DNA of 40,337 bases, from contig JAFOBC010000266.1 of assembly GCA_017382015.1 (NCBI GenBank), positions 1 to 40,337 of the forward strand. Reading direction: 5' to 3'. Below, piece after piece: positions 14,405 to 23,681 of the stretch. Position 1 is the first letter of the stretch. Each line of letters begins with the position of its first letter. The stretch comes from Clostridia bacterium. GTDB lineage: Bacteria > Bacillota > Clostridia > Oscillospirales > Acutalibacteraceae. Position numbers and translations under genes: made by a program. The notes under the pieces were generated by a model that saw nothing but the letters and a program-made list of their open reading frames with translations, was not told the DNA's origin and ran no database searches.

Positions 14405-15298
14405 ATGGGAAATGCAAGAATTAAACCGATTTACAACTGTGAAAGACTTGTGATCTGGCCTATGATCAGCGAGGATGCGGAAACCTACGGGGAGCCGCTC
14501 AGCTTTACAAGACGATTGATGACATATGATGATAATGTGGAGTCAAATACCACTGATCTCTATGGTGACGGCATTAATGTTGACAGCGAGATCGAGGAGG
14601 GTAAGGGTACTCTGGCGCTGGGTATTCATGGGCTTTCAGATGAGGAATTTGCGGCTATTTTTGGTGCGGCAACTAAAAACGGCACAATTGTGGAGACCGG
14701 CGACGAAGTATCAGTATACTGCTGTGTTGCCCTTCTGGCGCGCAGATCGAAAAACATTGTGACAGTCAGAAAATGGCCTAAGGTACGTTTCGCAAAGCAG
14801 CAGGAGACAGTACAGCAGAAGCAGGGCAGCAAGACTTTTTCAACTCCTACGCTTAACGGTACTTTCGTATACTGCGAGCGTCTGGCGGCTAAGAGACTGA
14901 GAAAAACCATTGATGTTTCTACTGTTGAGGGTGCGGCCTTCCTTGAGGGTTGGTTCGGGTCTGCTGATTTCATCAGTTCCGAGGAATTGATCAACACTTC
15001 ATATCTCACCTATGACGGCGGTACTGATCCCATCGCGGGTGCAGTACATGAGGGTGATGTTATTATCAACGGCGCAGCAACCGGCGGTACTTCCCCCTAT
15101 ACCTACAGCTACTATTATCAGGTGCTTGACGGAGGCACATGGTCATCTTACACGGCAGCAGGCGAGGATGTTTCTGTTGCGTCAACTGCCATCAGCATTG
15201 ATGCAGGGCTTACCTATCGCCTTAAGGCTGTGGTCAAGGACACAGTTGGTCAGGAGCTCTCAAAGACGTTCAAATTCACTGCTGTGGCGGCAAACTGA
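14405..15298 (+). CDS. Major tail protein with C-terminal Ig-like domain
   Basis: 297 residues. The first 200 match the phi13-type major tail tube protein (MTYDDNVESNTTDLYGDGIN, LGIHGLSDEEFAAIFGA, FSTPTLNGTFVYCERLAAKR). The last 85 or so (GDVIINGAATGGTSPYTYSY ... YRLKAVVKDTVGQEL) form an Ig-like domain expected to decorate the tail surface and bind host sugars weakly. GAAAGGA lies 12 nt upstream of the ATG. A stem-loop follows the gene. Confidence 0.92.
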   Translation: MGNARIKPIYNCERLVIWPMISEDAETYGEPLSFTRRLMTYDDNVESNTTDLYGDGINVDSEIEEGKGTLALGIHGLSDEEFAAIFGAATKNGTIVETGDEVSVYCCVALLARRSKNIVTVRKWPKVRFAKQQETVQQKQGSKTFSTPTLNGTFVYCERLAAKRLRKTIDVSTVEGAAFLEGWFGSADFISSEELINTSYLTYDGGTDPIAGAVHEGDVIINGAATGGTSPYTYSYYYQVLDGGTWSSYTAAGEDVSVASTAISIDAGLTYRLKAVVKDTVGQELSKTFKFTAVAAN

Positions 15299-15314
15299 CG
15301 ATTTTAAAAGGGTT

Positions 15315-15349
15315 AAGAGTGGAGGCGGGTTTTTCCGGTCTTCACTCTT
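15315..15349 (+). terminator. Stem-loop after the major tail gene
   Basis: AAGAGTGGAG (15315-15324) pairs with CTTCACTCTT (15340-15349), 10 bp with one G-U pair, followed by TTCTCTC. The U-tract is weak, so this is probably a partial terminator or 3' stabiliser that keeps tail-tube mRNA abundant relative to the downstream chaperone. Confidence 0.6.
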
Positions 15350-15376
15350 TTCTCTCAATAAAAGGGGTGTTTTCAG

Positions 15377-15919
15377 GTGTTAACGGAGCTTTTGCATAGC
15401 TTTTCCATTATTCATATTGCGGGGGAAGAATACAGAATCCGGTTTTCACTGAATGCGCTGCTATGTCTTGAGATGACCTTCAAGCCGCTGGATGAGATTC
15501 TGGCGGTGGATTGCGATAAATGGGACATTGAAACAGTAGTGCAGATGGTGAGAGCCGGGCTTTGTGATCTTCCGGAAAACCGGAAGGCGGTGTGTCTGCG
15601 GGAATGGGATATGATTCAGCCGGATCTGCAGGAGATCGGCGGGATCATCAGGATGCAGGATCTGCCGCTGTTAAGGCTTGAGCTGATGGCTGCGATCCTC
15701 GCGGCGCTGCCGGAGGATGAGGGCGGCGGAGATCCGGATGCACCGGCTACGGATGAGGGTCATCTTCACGCCCTTGCTGTGCGGGTCGTGGGTATGTCGG
15801 AAGAGGAATTCTGGGACAGCTCCTATCGGGATATTCACAGAGAAATTGACCGGTATTTTGAGGTCAAGGGGATGAAGGAAATGCCGTCGCCTGTCAGGAT
15901 GTTTGATAAGGCGGATTGA
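15377..15919 (+). CDS. Tail assembly chaperone
   Basis: 180 residues starting at GTG 15377 behind AAAGGGGTG. The N-terminal half (YRIRFSLNALLCLEMTFKPL ... VVQMVRAGLCD) is the gpG-like part. The C-terminal part contains VGMSEEEFWDSSYRDIHREI, which resembles the gpT-like extension. Both are within one open frame, so no programmed frameshift is needed here, unlike lambda. It binds the tape measure protein and recruits tail tube subunits. It is placed between tail tube and tape measure as expected. Confidence 0.8.
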   Translation: MLTELLHSFSIIHIAGEEYRIRFSLNALLCLEMTFKPLDEILAVDCDKWDIETVVQMVRAGLCDLPENRKAVCLREWDMIQPDLQEIGGIIRMQDLPLLRLELMAAILAALPEDEGGGDPDAPATDEGHLHALAVRVVGMSEEEFWDSSYRDIHREIDRYFEVKGMKEMPSPVRMFDKAD

Positions 15920-16079
15920 GAGAGCGCTGCGCGCTCAGTTCAAAGCTCAAAGCTCAAAGCTCAAAGAAAACCCCTCAGTCAGCTACGCTGACAGCTCCCC
16001 TGAAGGGGAGCCCATCGGGCAACTAACCACTAACCACTAACCACTAACCACTAACAACTAAACAACAGGGGGTGAATGA
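15920..16079 (+). repeat. Repeat-dense intergenic region before the tape measure gene
   Basis: Within 160 nt: GAGCGC-TGC-GCGCTC-type palindrome (about 15921-15936); 7-bp array CAAAGCT with 3.7 copies (15941-15966); palindromic element C (15971-16012) with GTCAGC-TAC-GCTGAC and CTCCCCT-GA-AGGGGAG hairpins; and a 7-bp array ACTAACC with four perfect and two altered copies (16022-16063). The ribosome binding site of the tape measure gene (AGGGGGTGA) follows directly. Confidence 0.9.
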
Positions 16080-19000
16080 ATGGCAAAAAGCGGAAGAGAT
16101 TATGTTACTAAATTCGGGGCGGATAACTCCGGGTTTGTCAAAGGCGTTGATGAGATGATGAGCAAGGTCAGGGATCTGAATAAGTCTCTGACTGAAAACA
16201 AGAAGGCACAGAAGGAAGCGTCCAAGGAAATCAGCGATGCTGAAAAGGAACTGAAAAAGCTGGACAAGGAAATCGCAAAAAGCGGCGAGGCCACCGAGGA
16301 GCAGAAGAAAAAGCGGGAACAGTTAAATGCCGTCATTAAGGACGGCAAGGACAAGCTGGACGCCCTCAGGGTCGTTGAGGGACAGCTGAGAAAGGAAATT
16401 ACTGACACCAACGACAGTATCGGGAAGCAGAAAAAAGCCTATGAACAGCTTACAAGCTCCATCGAGGGGGCTAAGGCCTCGGGGTCTGATCTGGCAAAGG
16501 AGATCGGGGTTATCGGGGCTGCGGCTGCGGCATCTACTGCGGCAATTGTAAAATTCGTGGGGGATGCAGCGGCATGGGCGGACTCAATGAACACCATGCG
16601 GGATGTTACCGGTATATCGACTCAGGATCTGCAAAAATTTGCATATGCCTCTGAGCTTGTGGACGTAAGCATGGAGACAATGACCGGCAGTCTGACGAAG
16701 CTGACCCGAAACATGCAGGGGGCTTTGAATAACAGTTCAGGAACGGCGGCGCAGGCCTTTAAAGCCCTTGACGTTCAGATCGAGGACGGCACCGGTCATC
16801 TGCGGGACAGGCAGCAGGTTTTTTATGAGGTCATTGACGCATTAGGGAAAGTTTCAAACGAAACTGAGCGGGATGCGTTATCAATGAATATCTTCGGCCG
16901 CAGCGCGGAACAGCTTAACCCGCTGATCAAGGGCGGGGCTGAGACGTTGAAACAGTTAGGGGATGAGGCTGAAAAAGCCGGGTTGATTCTGGATCAGAAG
17001 ACCCTGGACAGTCTTCACGGTTTCAATGATGAGATCGATAAGATTAAATCAAAAGGCGGGCAGATCGCTAAGATTGTCGGGGCTGAGGCTTTGCCGGCGG
17101 TGGAAGGCCTGACAGAGGCGGCGGATGATCTGCTGAATGAGGTCAAGCAGATGGCGGACAGCGGAGAACTTTCGGCTATGGCTAAATCTGCCGGACAGCT
17201 CATCAAGCAGGGGGTTACAGACCTTAAGAACCTGGTATCCTGGGTGCTGAAACACAAGGAGGCTGTGGCAGGTGCTGCGGGGGCAATGGTAGGCTTCAAG
17301 GTAGGAATGTCTATCGGGGGGCTTATCAATTCCCTTATGGCCGGTTTTTCGGCTCTGAAGGTTATCACAGACAAGGAAACGGCCTCACAGCTTGCGCTTA
17401 ATACTGCTATGAATACCAATCCCATCGGGGCCGTTATCGGTCTTGTGGGGGCGCTGGTGGGAGGTCTGACGGCACTGACGGCGGCGCAGCAGGCAGCCGC
17501 CGGAGCAATTGACAAGACCAATGAAGCCCTTGACAGCGCCAACGCCGCATATGCTTCTGCGGCGGCTCAGGCAGAGGGCGAAGCCGGTATGCTTGAGGCT
17601 CTGGGGAAAAAATATGACGAGCTGAGGAGCAAGAGCAAGCTGACCGGAGAGGAAAAAACACAGCTTAAGAACATAAGCGAACAGCTTCGCGAAAAGCTCG
17701 GGCTGACGGCGGCTCAGGTGCAGGACGAGGCGGGAAAGTTTCAGGATCTGACAAAGTATATTGACGAGGCTACCGAAGCGCTGAAAAGGCAGGCGCAGGC
17801 TCAGGCGGCGCAGGCGGGGCTTACTGAGGCTATTAAAAAACAGAACGAGGCGGAACTTGCAGTTCAGCAGGCGATAGCAAGGGCAAGAGAAAAGTATCCG
17901 GGACTGTATGACGAGGAAGGCGGTCTCGTACCTGGTCAATGGACTTATGAAAACTCCGATGCAGTGAAAGAAGTCAACGAGCTTATAAAGGCACATTCAG
18001 AAGCAAGCAAGGCTGTGGAGTTCTACGCGGGAAAAGTTGAAGAAGCGGCAACAGCTGAGGGGAAGCTGTCGGATAAGTCAAAAGAAACAGCGGAAGTCCT
18101 GGGGAGCACATCCTCGGGCGCGGCTTATGCCACGGAAGAGATCGAGGAATATTCAAAAAAGCTTCTTGAGGGCAAAGGGAGCCTTGAGGAATTTTACAGC
18201 ATGTTTTTAAACATGGATGACGCTGTAGAATTCCTCAGCGATAAGCTGACGGAAGCTTACAAAGCCCTTGAGGATAACAAGGACAAGCTCTCACAGGCAA
18301 GGCAGGAAAAGAACAAGTATTTAAAAGAGCAGGGCGAAAGCTCAGAGGATTATTTGAAAGCCAAAAATATAGTTTCTGAGCTGGAGACTGAGCAGACAAA
18401 GCTCAGGATCACCGTCAGGAAAGCAAAGGCTGACTATGAGGCGGCGGCTCAGGCGGCGAAGCCTCTCAGTGAGAAACTCGCTGAGCTTGCCAAACAGTCG
18501 GCAAGCCTGAGGGGGGCGCTCTCTGAGCTTGTGGGGCTTTATGACAAGCTTAACGAGGGGCAGAGCCTTGACCTTGACACTCTGCTCAAGCTTTCGGAAA
18601 GCTATCCGGATTATGTCGCGGAGATCATCAGCGCAAACGGAAATATTGAGAAACAGAAAACCGTCATTGAAGCCCTTTACGAGGTCAAAAAGCAGGAGCT
18701 TATCCTCACCCTGCGAAAAGCCCGGGAAGAGATAAACGCAAGCAATGAGGTCACGAGGACAGAGCTTGAAAATGCCAAAAAAAGGCTGCAAACTGCGCGG
18801 TCTCTCTATGCTGTGCATGGCTTGGACAAGTACAAGCAGGAAATTGCTGAGGTTACAAAGGTAATCAGGGAGCTGAACGGAGAGCTGGACAGCGGAAAAA
18901 GCAAGGCGGACGCTTATAACAAAGCCATCGTGACGCTTGAGGGAACGGATATTGCCGACTATAAAACCAGCGGCGGCGGGACTTCCTCGGTTGGCGGGAC

Positions 19001-19904
19001 TTCCTCCGGCGGCGGGACTTCCTCCGGCGGCGGGACTTCCTCCGGCGGCTCGGTGATCAGCGGCGGGAAGGCTCAATATACCACAAGCGGCGAAGGAGAG
19101 GTCGGCACCGGCGACAGCAGGGTGGACAGTATGCTTGCATGGGCGGACAGGGTATCGGCAATGGGCAAGATATCGGATCAGGGGCTAAAAAGCTTTTATG
19201 AAAAAATACTGAACACCGAAAGGATGACGGCGGATGAAAGCTACAATGTGCGGCTCAGGCTTAAAAACCTTACGGACAAGCTGAATAATGCTGAGGTCAA
19301 GGCGAAGGAAGAAGCCGAAAAGAAAAAGCAGGATGCGGAAAAAAAGACCGCTGAGGAAAGAAAAAAGCAGATTGAGTATGCTAAGGCTGCTTATGAACGT
19401 CTGGTAAAAGGGCAGATTGAAGCTTATCAGAAGAGCAATGAGGAATATAACAAATATTACAATGAGCAGATAAAAAAGATCGAGGATGCTGAAAATAAGC
19501 GGACTCAGGCCGCTGAGGATAAAAAGCGGAGTGATGAGATCAGCAGCATTGACAGGGAACTGAGGGTCAGAAGTAATCAGCTCACAGAATCCGAAAAAAT
19601 ATCCCTTAAGCTGAGAAAGCAGGATCTGATTAATGCTCAGGCTGAGGCGGATCATCAGAGGGCTGTGGAGAAGAAAAAGCTTGATTTGCAGACACAAAAC
19701 AATACCTGGATCAGCAAGAATACTCAGGCGATCAGCAGGCTTAATGCAACGTTAGAAAAAGCGACTTATTTACTTGACAAGAAGTCGGGGAATGCTTCGG
19801 CTACTCAGATCGTAAATAACACCAATGTCAACGGGGTTACTGCTTATCTTAAAAAGGCGCTGACTGATGCGGAGTACAAGCAGCTGATCAGGCTGATATA
19901 TTAA
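16080..19904 (+). CDS. Tape measure protein
   Basis: The 1274-residue tail length ruler, by far the largest gene. An N-terminal coiled coil (about 20-125; many KK/EE) is followed by a TMP core region (VTGISTQDLQKFAYASELVD). Hydrophobic stretches follow (about 140-165 and 395-470, e.g. IGAVIGLVGALVGGLTALTA) that may reach the host membrane. Long helices come next, then a Gly-Thr-Ser low-complexity hinge (about 963-992, from an 18-bp DNA repeat), and a second long coiled coil to the end. No peptidase or lysozyme domain is visible. At about 1.5 angstrom per residue this predicts a tail near 190 nm. Confidence 0.93.
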   Translation: MAKSGRDYVTKFGADNSGFVKGVDEMMSKVRDLNKSLTENKKAQKEASKEISDAEKELKKLDKEIAKSGEATEEQKKKREQLNAVIKDGKDKLDALRVVEGQLRKEITDTNDSIGKQKKAYEQLTSSIEGAKASGSDLAKEIGVIGAAAAASTAAIVKFVGDAAAWADSMNTMRDVTGISTQDLQKFAYASELVDVSMETMTGSLTKLTRNMQGALNNSSGTAAQAFKALDVQIEDGTGHLRDRQQVFYEVIDALGKVSNETERDALSMNIFGRSAEQLNPLIKGGAETLKQLGDEAEKAGLILDQKTLDSLHGFNDEIDKIKSKGGQIAKIVGAEALPAVEGLTEAADDLLNEVKQMADSGELSAMAKSAGQLIKQGVTDLKNLVSWVLKHKEAVAGAAGAMVGFKVGMSIGGLINSLMAGFSALKVITDKETASQLALNTAMNTNPIGAVIGLVGALVGGLTALTAAQQAAAGAIDKTNEALDSANAAYASAAAQAEGEAGMLEALGKKYDELRSKSKLTGEEKTQLKNISEQLREKLGLTAAQVQDEAGKFQDLTKYIDEATEALKRQAQAQAAQAGLTEAIKKQNEAELAVQQAIARAREKYPGLYDEEGGLVPGQWTYENSDAVKEVNELIKAHSEASKAVEFYAGKVEEAATAEGKLSDKSKETAEVLGSTSSGAAYATEEIEEYSKKLLEGKGSLEEFYSMFLNMDDAVEFLSDKLTEAYKALEDNKDKLSQARQEKNKYLKEQGESSEDYLKAKNIVSELETEQTKLRITVRKAKADYEAAAQAAKPLSEKLAELAKQSASLRGALSELVGLYDKLNEGQSLDLDTLLKLSESYPDYVAEIISANGNIEKQKTVIEALYEVKKQELILTLRKAREEINASNEVTRTELENAKKRLQTARSLYAVHGLDKYKQEIAEVTKVIRELNGELDSGKSKADAYNKAIVTLEGTDIADYKTSGGGTSSVGGTSSGGGTSSGGGTSSGGSVISGGKAQYTTSGEGEVGTGDSRVDSMLAWADRVSAMGKISDQGLKSFYEKILNTERMTADESYNVRLRLKNLTDKLNNAEVKAKEEAEKKKQDAEKKTAEERKKQIEYAKAAYERLVKGQIEAYQKSNEEYNKYYNEQIKKIEDAENKRTQAAEDKKRSDEISSIDRELRVRSNQLTESEKISLKLRKQDLINAQAEADHQRAVEKKKLDLQTQNNTWISKNTQAISRLNATLEKATYLLDKKSGNASATQIVNNTNVNGVTAYLKKALTDAEYKQLIRLIY
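18970..19053 (+). repeat. 18-bp tandem repeat coding GGGTSS
   Basis: The unit GGCGGCGGGACTTCCTCC is repeated about four times with one variant copy inside the tape measure gene, giving a flexible GGGTSS hinge. In-frame unit number changes would alter protein, and perhaps tail, length by 6 residues each. Confidence 0.85.
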
Positions 19905-19981
19905 AAAATGAAATGGGGGTTCAATCTCTGTTTTAATTTTTATTCAAATTTTAAAAAAGTTTTAAAAAGGAAGGTGACAGA

Positions 19982-20761
19982 GTGGGGATCAGGAAGGTGA
20001 GGTACAGGAGCTATTATGGGGAGGAGCTGATCTTTGATAACCGGACGCTGTTCTGTGAGGAAATGCATATAGGAAATGCTCCTGCGAAATACAACGGTCA
20101 GGCGCGGGCTTTCTGTGACGGGCAGTACAGCGGAGACTATCTGGTGCAGCCGCTGCCGCTGAATTTCAAGTTTGCGCTTCGGGATGTGGCAGATGATGCT
20201 TTTCTCCGGAGGAAGGTTCAGGATGTTTTCACGTCCGTGCGTCCCGGGGTCATTACCATTACTGAGGGGGCTGAAAAATATACCATTGAAGCCCATCTGA
20301 CGGCGAGGCCGGATTTTGTGAGGATATCAAAACGTGTCTGGCGATGGGATGCGGCGTTTATTGCTGATTTTCCATATTTTAAAAAAGGTGTCGCCATGAA
20401 AGAAAAGGAGATGACTATCGGCGGGGGAAAGTCTATAGTATCAAGATCGCCGGTGGATGTTCCGGTGATCGTGGAGATAAACGCAACAGGTGCCGTTGTG
20501 GTGGGAAATTCCACCACTGGTCAGCATATTTACATGGCTATCCCTTCAAATGCAGTGCTGCCTGTTACCATCGACACGGAGAACTACCGCATTAAAAACG
20601 GCACCGGGGTGAATGTCAACCAGTATCTCAGCGGGGACAGAGAGATCGGGGATTTTGTTCTTGCACCTGGAAATAACACGGTGTATGCGTCCTTGCATGG
20701 ACCCGGCTCTGATGGTACGGTGACTATAAAGCACTGGGAACTCCGGGGAGGTGTGATCTGA
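19982..20761 (+). CDS. Distal tail protein (Dit-like)
   Basis: 259 residues starting at GTG 19982 behind AAGGTGACAGA. The N-terminal beta domain (GEELIFDNRTLFCEEMHIGN) and the C-terminal galectin-like half (FKKGVAMKEKEMTIGGGKSI, then beta strands ending TVTIKHWELRGG) match siphophage Dit proteins. Dit forms the hexameric ring joining the tail tube to the tip. It follows the tape measure gene and overlaps the hub gene by one base, as expected. Confidence 0.85.
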   Translation: MGIRKVRYRSYYGEELIFDNRTLFCEEMHIGNAPAKYNGQARAFCDGQYSGDYLVQPLPLNFKFALRDVADDAFLRRKVQDVFTSVRPGVITITEGAEKYTIEAHLTARPDFVRISKRVWRWDAAFIADFPYFKKGVAMKEKEMTIGGGKSIVSRSPVDVPVIVEINATGAVVVGNSTTGQHIYMAIPSNAVLPVTIDTENYRIKNGTGVNVNQYLSGDREIGDFVLAPGNNTVYASLHGPGSDGTVTIKHWELRGGVI

Positions 20762-21852
20762 TGGGGGCTGTTTTTGCGAAAATTTACAGCGCGCCTGACG
20801 GGGTCAACGCATTAAAGAATTTTTTCCGGTTTGCGGTCAAGGATATCGTGAGCTTCGACTACAGTCCGAAATTTATTTCGGGGAGCAGCTTCTCTCTGGA
20901 ATTTCCCGCAAATAAAACCCTGGTGGGGGCGATTCGGAATAATGATCTGATTGAGGTTGACGGGAACTGGTTCAGCGTGGAGACAGTCGCCTATAACCAC
21001 AGTGTGATGACAATTTCCGGGGTGGATCTTAAAGGACTGCTGGAACGCAGGATCTCTGCGGCGGGAAATGACCCTGATCTGTATGACAGCTTTGAGGGGA
21101 CGACTGCGGAGGTTATTGAGCATTTTGTTTACCGCAATATAGGTCTGGGGGCGGATGAGATCCGGCGGATGCCGGTGAGCTTTGACGCTAACGGCGTTAC
21201 GGGGCTTATAAATGACGGATATATGGCGAAGCTGGAATACCTGTCAGATATTGTAAAAACTCTCTGCTATACGGCGGGGATCGGTTTTGAAATTGTGGGG
21301 GATCCGGATGCTGCTAAACTCAAAATGAGACTGCTGCAGGGGATTGACCGTTCCATGCTGCAAAGTGTAAGGCCGAGGGTGATATTATCTCCCGGATGGG
21401 GGAACGTGCAGGATCAGAGCTTTGAGCATGATATCAGCAACCTTTACAACGCCATTACGGCGAAAAAGCCGGACGGGACGCTGAGAGTTGTTAACCGTGA
21501 CGGGGTCGCTGCGGCGGGGCTGAGCCGGCGTGAGTGTGTTGTGGATGTAGGCAGTAATGATAATGACGATGCTGATAAAATGGCGCTGGAGGCTGTGGAG
21601 GACAATGTTGAGACACATACTTATAAAGCTATTCCCATATCAGACAGTTACGGGGTGGATTTCCGCCTCGGGGATATCGTGACGGTGCGGGATCCTTTCA
21701 CCGGGAACAGCTTTAACGCTCCGGTGACAGAAGCGCATATCAGCTGCAGCTCGGGGGAAAAATCCGTTGAAATTGGAGTCGGGGGCTTAAAGCCTAAATT
21801 TCTGAACAGGATAATCAACAACCTGATCGCCGGGACGCAGAAAAGGAGATGA
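20761..21852 (+). CDS. Tail hub/tip protein, ReqiPepy6 Gp37-like
   Basis: 363 residues matching the Siphovirus ReqiPepy6 Gp37-like family. The N-terminal beta barrel (IVSFDYSPKFISGSSFSLEF) is gp27/hub-like. The middle contains LEYLSDIVKTLCYTAGIGFE, and the C-terminal part holds the conserved YGVDFRLGDIVTV. It probably forms the trimeric hub under Dit. No peptidase domain is attached. The start overlaps the Dit stop (TGATG). Confidence 0.88.
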   Translation: MGAVFAKIYSAPDGVNALKNFFRFAVKDIVSFDYSPKFISGSSFSLEFPANKTLVGAIRNNDLIEVDGNWFSVETVAYNHSVMTISGVDLKGLLERRISAAGNDPDLYDSFEGTTAEVIEHFVYRNIGLGADEIRRMPVSFDANGVTGLINDGYMAKLEYLSDIVKTLCYTAGIGFEIVGDPDAAKLKMRLLQGIDRSMLQSVRPRVILSPGWGNVQDQSFEHDISNLYNAITAKKPDGTLRVVNRDGVAAAGLSRRECVVDVGSNDNDDADKMALEAVEDNVETHTYKAIPISDSYGVDFRLGDIVTVRDPFTGNSFNAPVTEAHISCSSGEKSVEIGVGGLKPKFLNRIINNLIAGTQKRR

Positions 21853-21856
21853 GAAT

Positions 21857-22189
21857 ATGTTGGAGATCACCAGAGGGAATACGGATGACTGGGAGGTGAC
21901 TATAGATGATTATGTCTATACCTTCGGGGATGTAATGACCTTTGTTATGAAGGAGCAGCCGAAAAGGACGATGCCGGCAGTGTTGAGCAAGGAGCTTGAA
22001 TATGACAGCACGGATCAGGTATTCAGGCTGCATTTTGATCCGGAGGATACGGCTGAGCTTGAATGCTATCCGGATATGGAATACTGGTTTGACATTGCTA
22101 TCGAGCTTAATGACGGGCGGTTCTATACGGTGGTATCGGCGGACAGAATGAGGATAATGCCGGCAAATGCTGAAAAGTCGGCACAGTGA
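21857..22189 (+). CDS. Small beta-rich tail-tip protein
   Basis: 110 residues beginning MLEITRGNTDDWEVTIDDYV. This opening is common in Clostridia phages immediately after the hub gene and resembles the N-terminal domain of upper baseplate proteins (BppU-like beta sandwich). It ends with VVSADRMRIMPAN. GGAGATGAG precedes the ATG. Likely a virion component linking hub and receptor-binding proteins; inference from position and fold pattern. Confidence 0.7.
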   Translation: MLEITRGNTDDWEVTIDDYVYTFGDVMTFVMKEQPKRTMPAVLSKELEYDSTDQVFRLHFDPEDTAELECYPDMEYWFDIAIELNDGRFYTVVSADRMRIMPANAEKSAQ

Positions 22190-22206
22190 AAAGGATGGTG
22201 ATATTG

Positions 22207-23127
22207 ATGAAGAGATTTGAGGGGATCATAAGACCGGTGCGAAGGCTCTCCGGGCAGCTTAGACCTGCCTCCGGCGGCGGAGGGGGGAGCAGAACTATTG
22301 AGGGCGTGCCGCCGCTGAGCTTCGGGGCTGAAAGGGCGGGGGCGCTGTCGAACTGGAGGATCTTCGGGAACGGGGACGGACATCTGGTGGAATCGGTGAA
22401 TGTGGCTCCGCAAAGTCTGACGCTTGAGCAGGGGACGTTTGACGCCGGGGCAAGCGAGGAAACCAACATTGAAAGCACGACAAGGGTGAGAACCGGGGTG
22501 CTTGATCTTCCGGCTCTGACTGACACGAATTGGAGAGTCTGCGTGTCCTGGCACTCGGTGCTATCGGTGGATACTGAGGTTATGATGCGCATATATAACG
22601 CAGACGGCTCTTATTACAGTTATCAATCCTGGGGGAAATACAGGGTCGATTCTATGTCGCCGGCATGGGAGTACAGCGTTGTTAACCCTTACAGACAATT
22701 CAAGCTGAGGCTGGCATTTCGCCGGACTGATAACGGGGAGATTCTCCCTACTGATATTTACAATGTCCAGATTGAATATAATCGCGACGACCCGCGGGCA
22801 TATGAGGCACCGGTCAGCAAGATCTATGGTGCGGGTGATATCATAGCAGACAGCAGGAGCGCGGATTTCTGTAAATATCAGGTTCCGGTCACGGTTGGGG
22901 GGAGCACTCACAATATTGTACTGGATGAACCGCTGATTATCAGGAACGGGGTCGCTGATTATCTCGATTTCAAGTCCCTCAGCAGGGTTGACGGGGACGG
23001 GAATGTCAGCAGTCTGGAACTGCCGGAGCTGGGATTTGCTGCCGGGAGCAATACCCTGTCTGTGGGGACGGTCGTGCAACCGACAAAGGTGAGCGTTACC
23101 GGTGCTGTCAGGGAAGAAGAAAGTTAA
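22207..23127 (+). CDS. Minor tail-tip structural protein (module copy 1)
   Basis: 306 residues. The N-terminal part has a glycine-rich hinge and LSFGAERAGALSNWRIFGN, the signature of siphophage minor structural proteins. The middle is a beta-sandwich carbohydrate-binding-like domain. The C-terminal module (VTVGGSTHNIVLDEPLIIRN ... NTLSVGTVVQPTKVSV) recurs in the two downstream genes. Likely an upper baseplate or receptor-binding component. I prefer ATG 22207, behind AGGATGGTGAT, over a GTG at 22186 that overlaps the previous stop. Confidence 0.75.
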   Translation: MKRFEGIIRPVRRLSGQLRPASGGGGGSRTIEGVPPLSFGAERAGALSNWRIFGNGDGHLVESVNVAPQSLTLEQGTFDAGASEETNIESTTRVRTGVLDLPALTDTNWRVCVSWHSVLSVDTEVMMRIYNADGSYYSYQSWGKYRVDSMSPAWEYSVVNPYRQFKLRLAFRRTDNGEILPTDIYNVQIEYNRDDPRAYEAPVSKIYGAGDIIADSRSADFCKYQVPVTVGGSTHNIVLDEPLIIRNGVADYLDFKSLSRVDGDGNVSSLELPELGFAAGSNTLSVGTVVQPTKVSVTGAVREEES

Positions 23128-23148
23128 AGGAGCACAGGGGGCAGAAAA

Positions 23149-23192
23149 CCCCTCCGCTTCGCTTACGCTCAGCACCTCCCCTATAGGGGAGG
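23149..23192 (+). repeat. Palindromic intergenic repeat (element D)
   Basis: CCCCTCCGCTTCGCTTACGC followed by a perfect 18-bp palindrome CCTCCCCTATAGGGGAGG (23175-23192). Same architecture as elements A and C. It separates the tail-tip gene from the holin gene and could act as a processing or partial termination hairpin. Confidence 0.8.
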
Positions 23193-23219
23193 CTATAAAA
23201 AAAGGAAAGGGTGATGGAA

Positions 23220-23681
23220 ATGGAAAAAACAGCGGAAAAAGGTGTGCAGGCGGCGCTCTCGGTGGCGGCGGCTGCCTTTACGGCCTATATCGGCGCGCTG
23301 GTGGTGCCGATTTTAGTGCTTTTGATTATGATGATAATTGACTATATCAGCGGTATGTCGGCGGCATGGTGTGACAATTCGCTCAGCAGCAAGGTAGGCG
23401 CTAAGGGGATCCTGAAAAAAGTCGGTTACATGGCGCTGATCGCGGTGGCGATGGGGATAGATTATCTTATCTGTACCGGAGTTGCAAATGCGGGAGTGGA
23501 TATCCCCTGCGGAATGTGGCTGGGACTTGTGGTGTCGGTGTGGCTGATCATCAATGAGATGATATCCATACTTGAGAACCTTGCCCGCATAGGTGTACCG
23601 GTACCCGGGTTTCTTACCCGGATTATAAAGAGGCTTAAGGTGTCGGTGGAGGATAAAAAGGAGGATGATAGTGATGAGTAA
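23220..23681 (+). CDS. Holin, phage_holin_4 family
   Basis: 153 residues with three to four predicted membrane segments (SVAAAAFTAYIGALVVPILV, VGYMALIAVAMGIDYLICTG, MWLGLVVSVWLIINEMISIL) and the family motifs DYISGMSAAW and SKVGAKGILKK. It makes the membrane lesion that releases the signal-less endolysin. ATG 23220 has AAGGG 8 nt upstream; ATG 23214 is an alternative, and dual starts are common for holins. The charged tail (KKEDDSDE) is typical. It lies inside the tail-tip gene cluster rather than directly before the endolysin. Confidence 0.93.
   Translation: MEKTAEKGVQAALSVAAAAFTAYIGALVVPILVLLIMMIIDYISGMSAAWCDNSLSSKVGAKGILKKVGYMALIAVAMGIDYLICTGVANAGVDIPCGMWLGLVVSVWLIINEMISILENLARIGVPVPGFLTRIIKRLKVSVEDKKEDDSDE

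Noticed and set aside
16100-19697. Several long reverse-strand frames under the tape measure gene
   Set aside because: They mirror codon bias of the forward gene and lack start signals.
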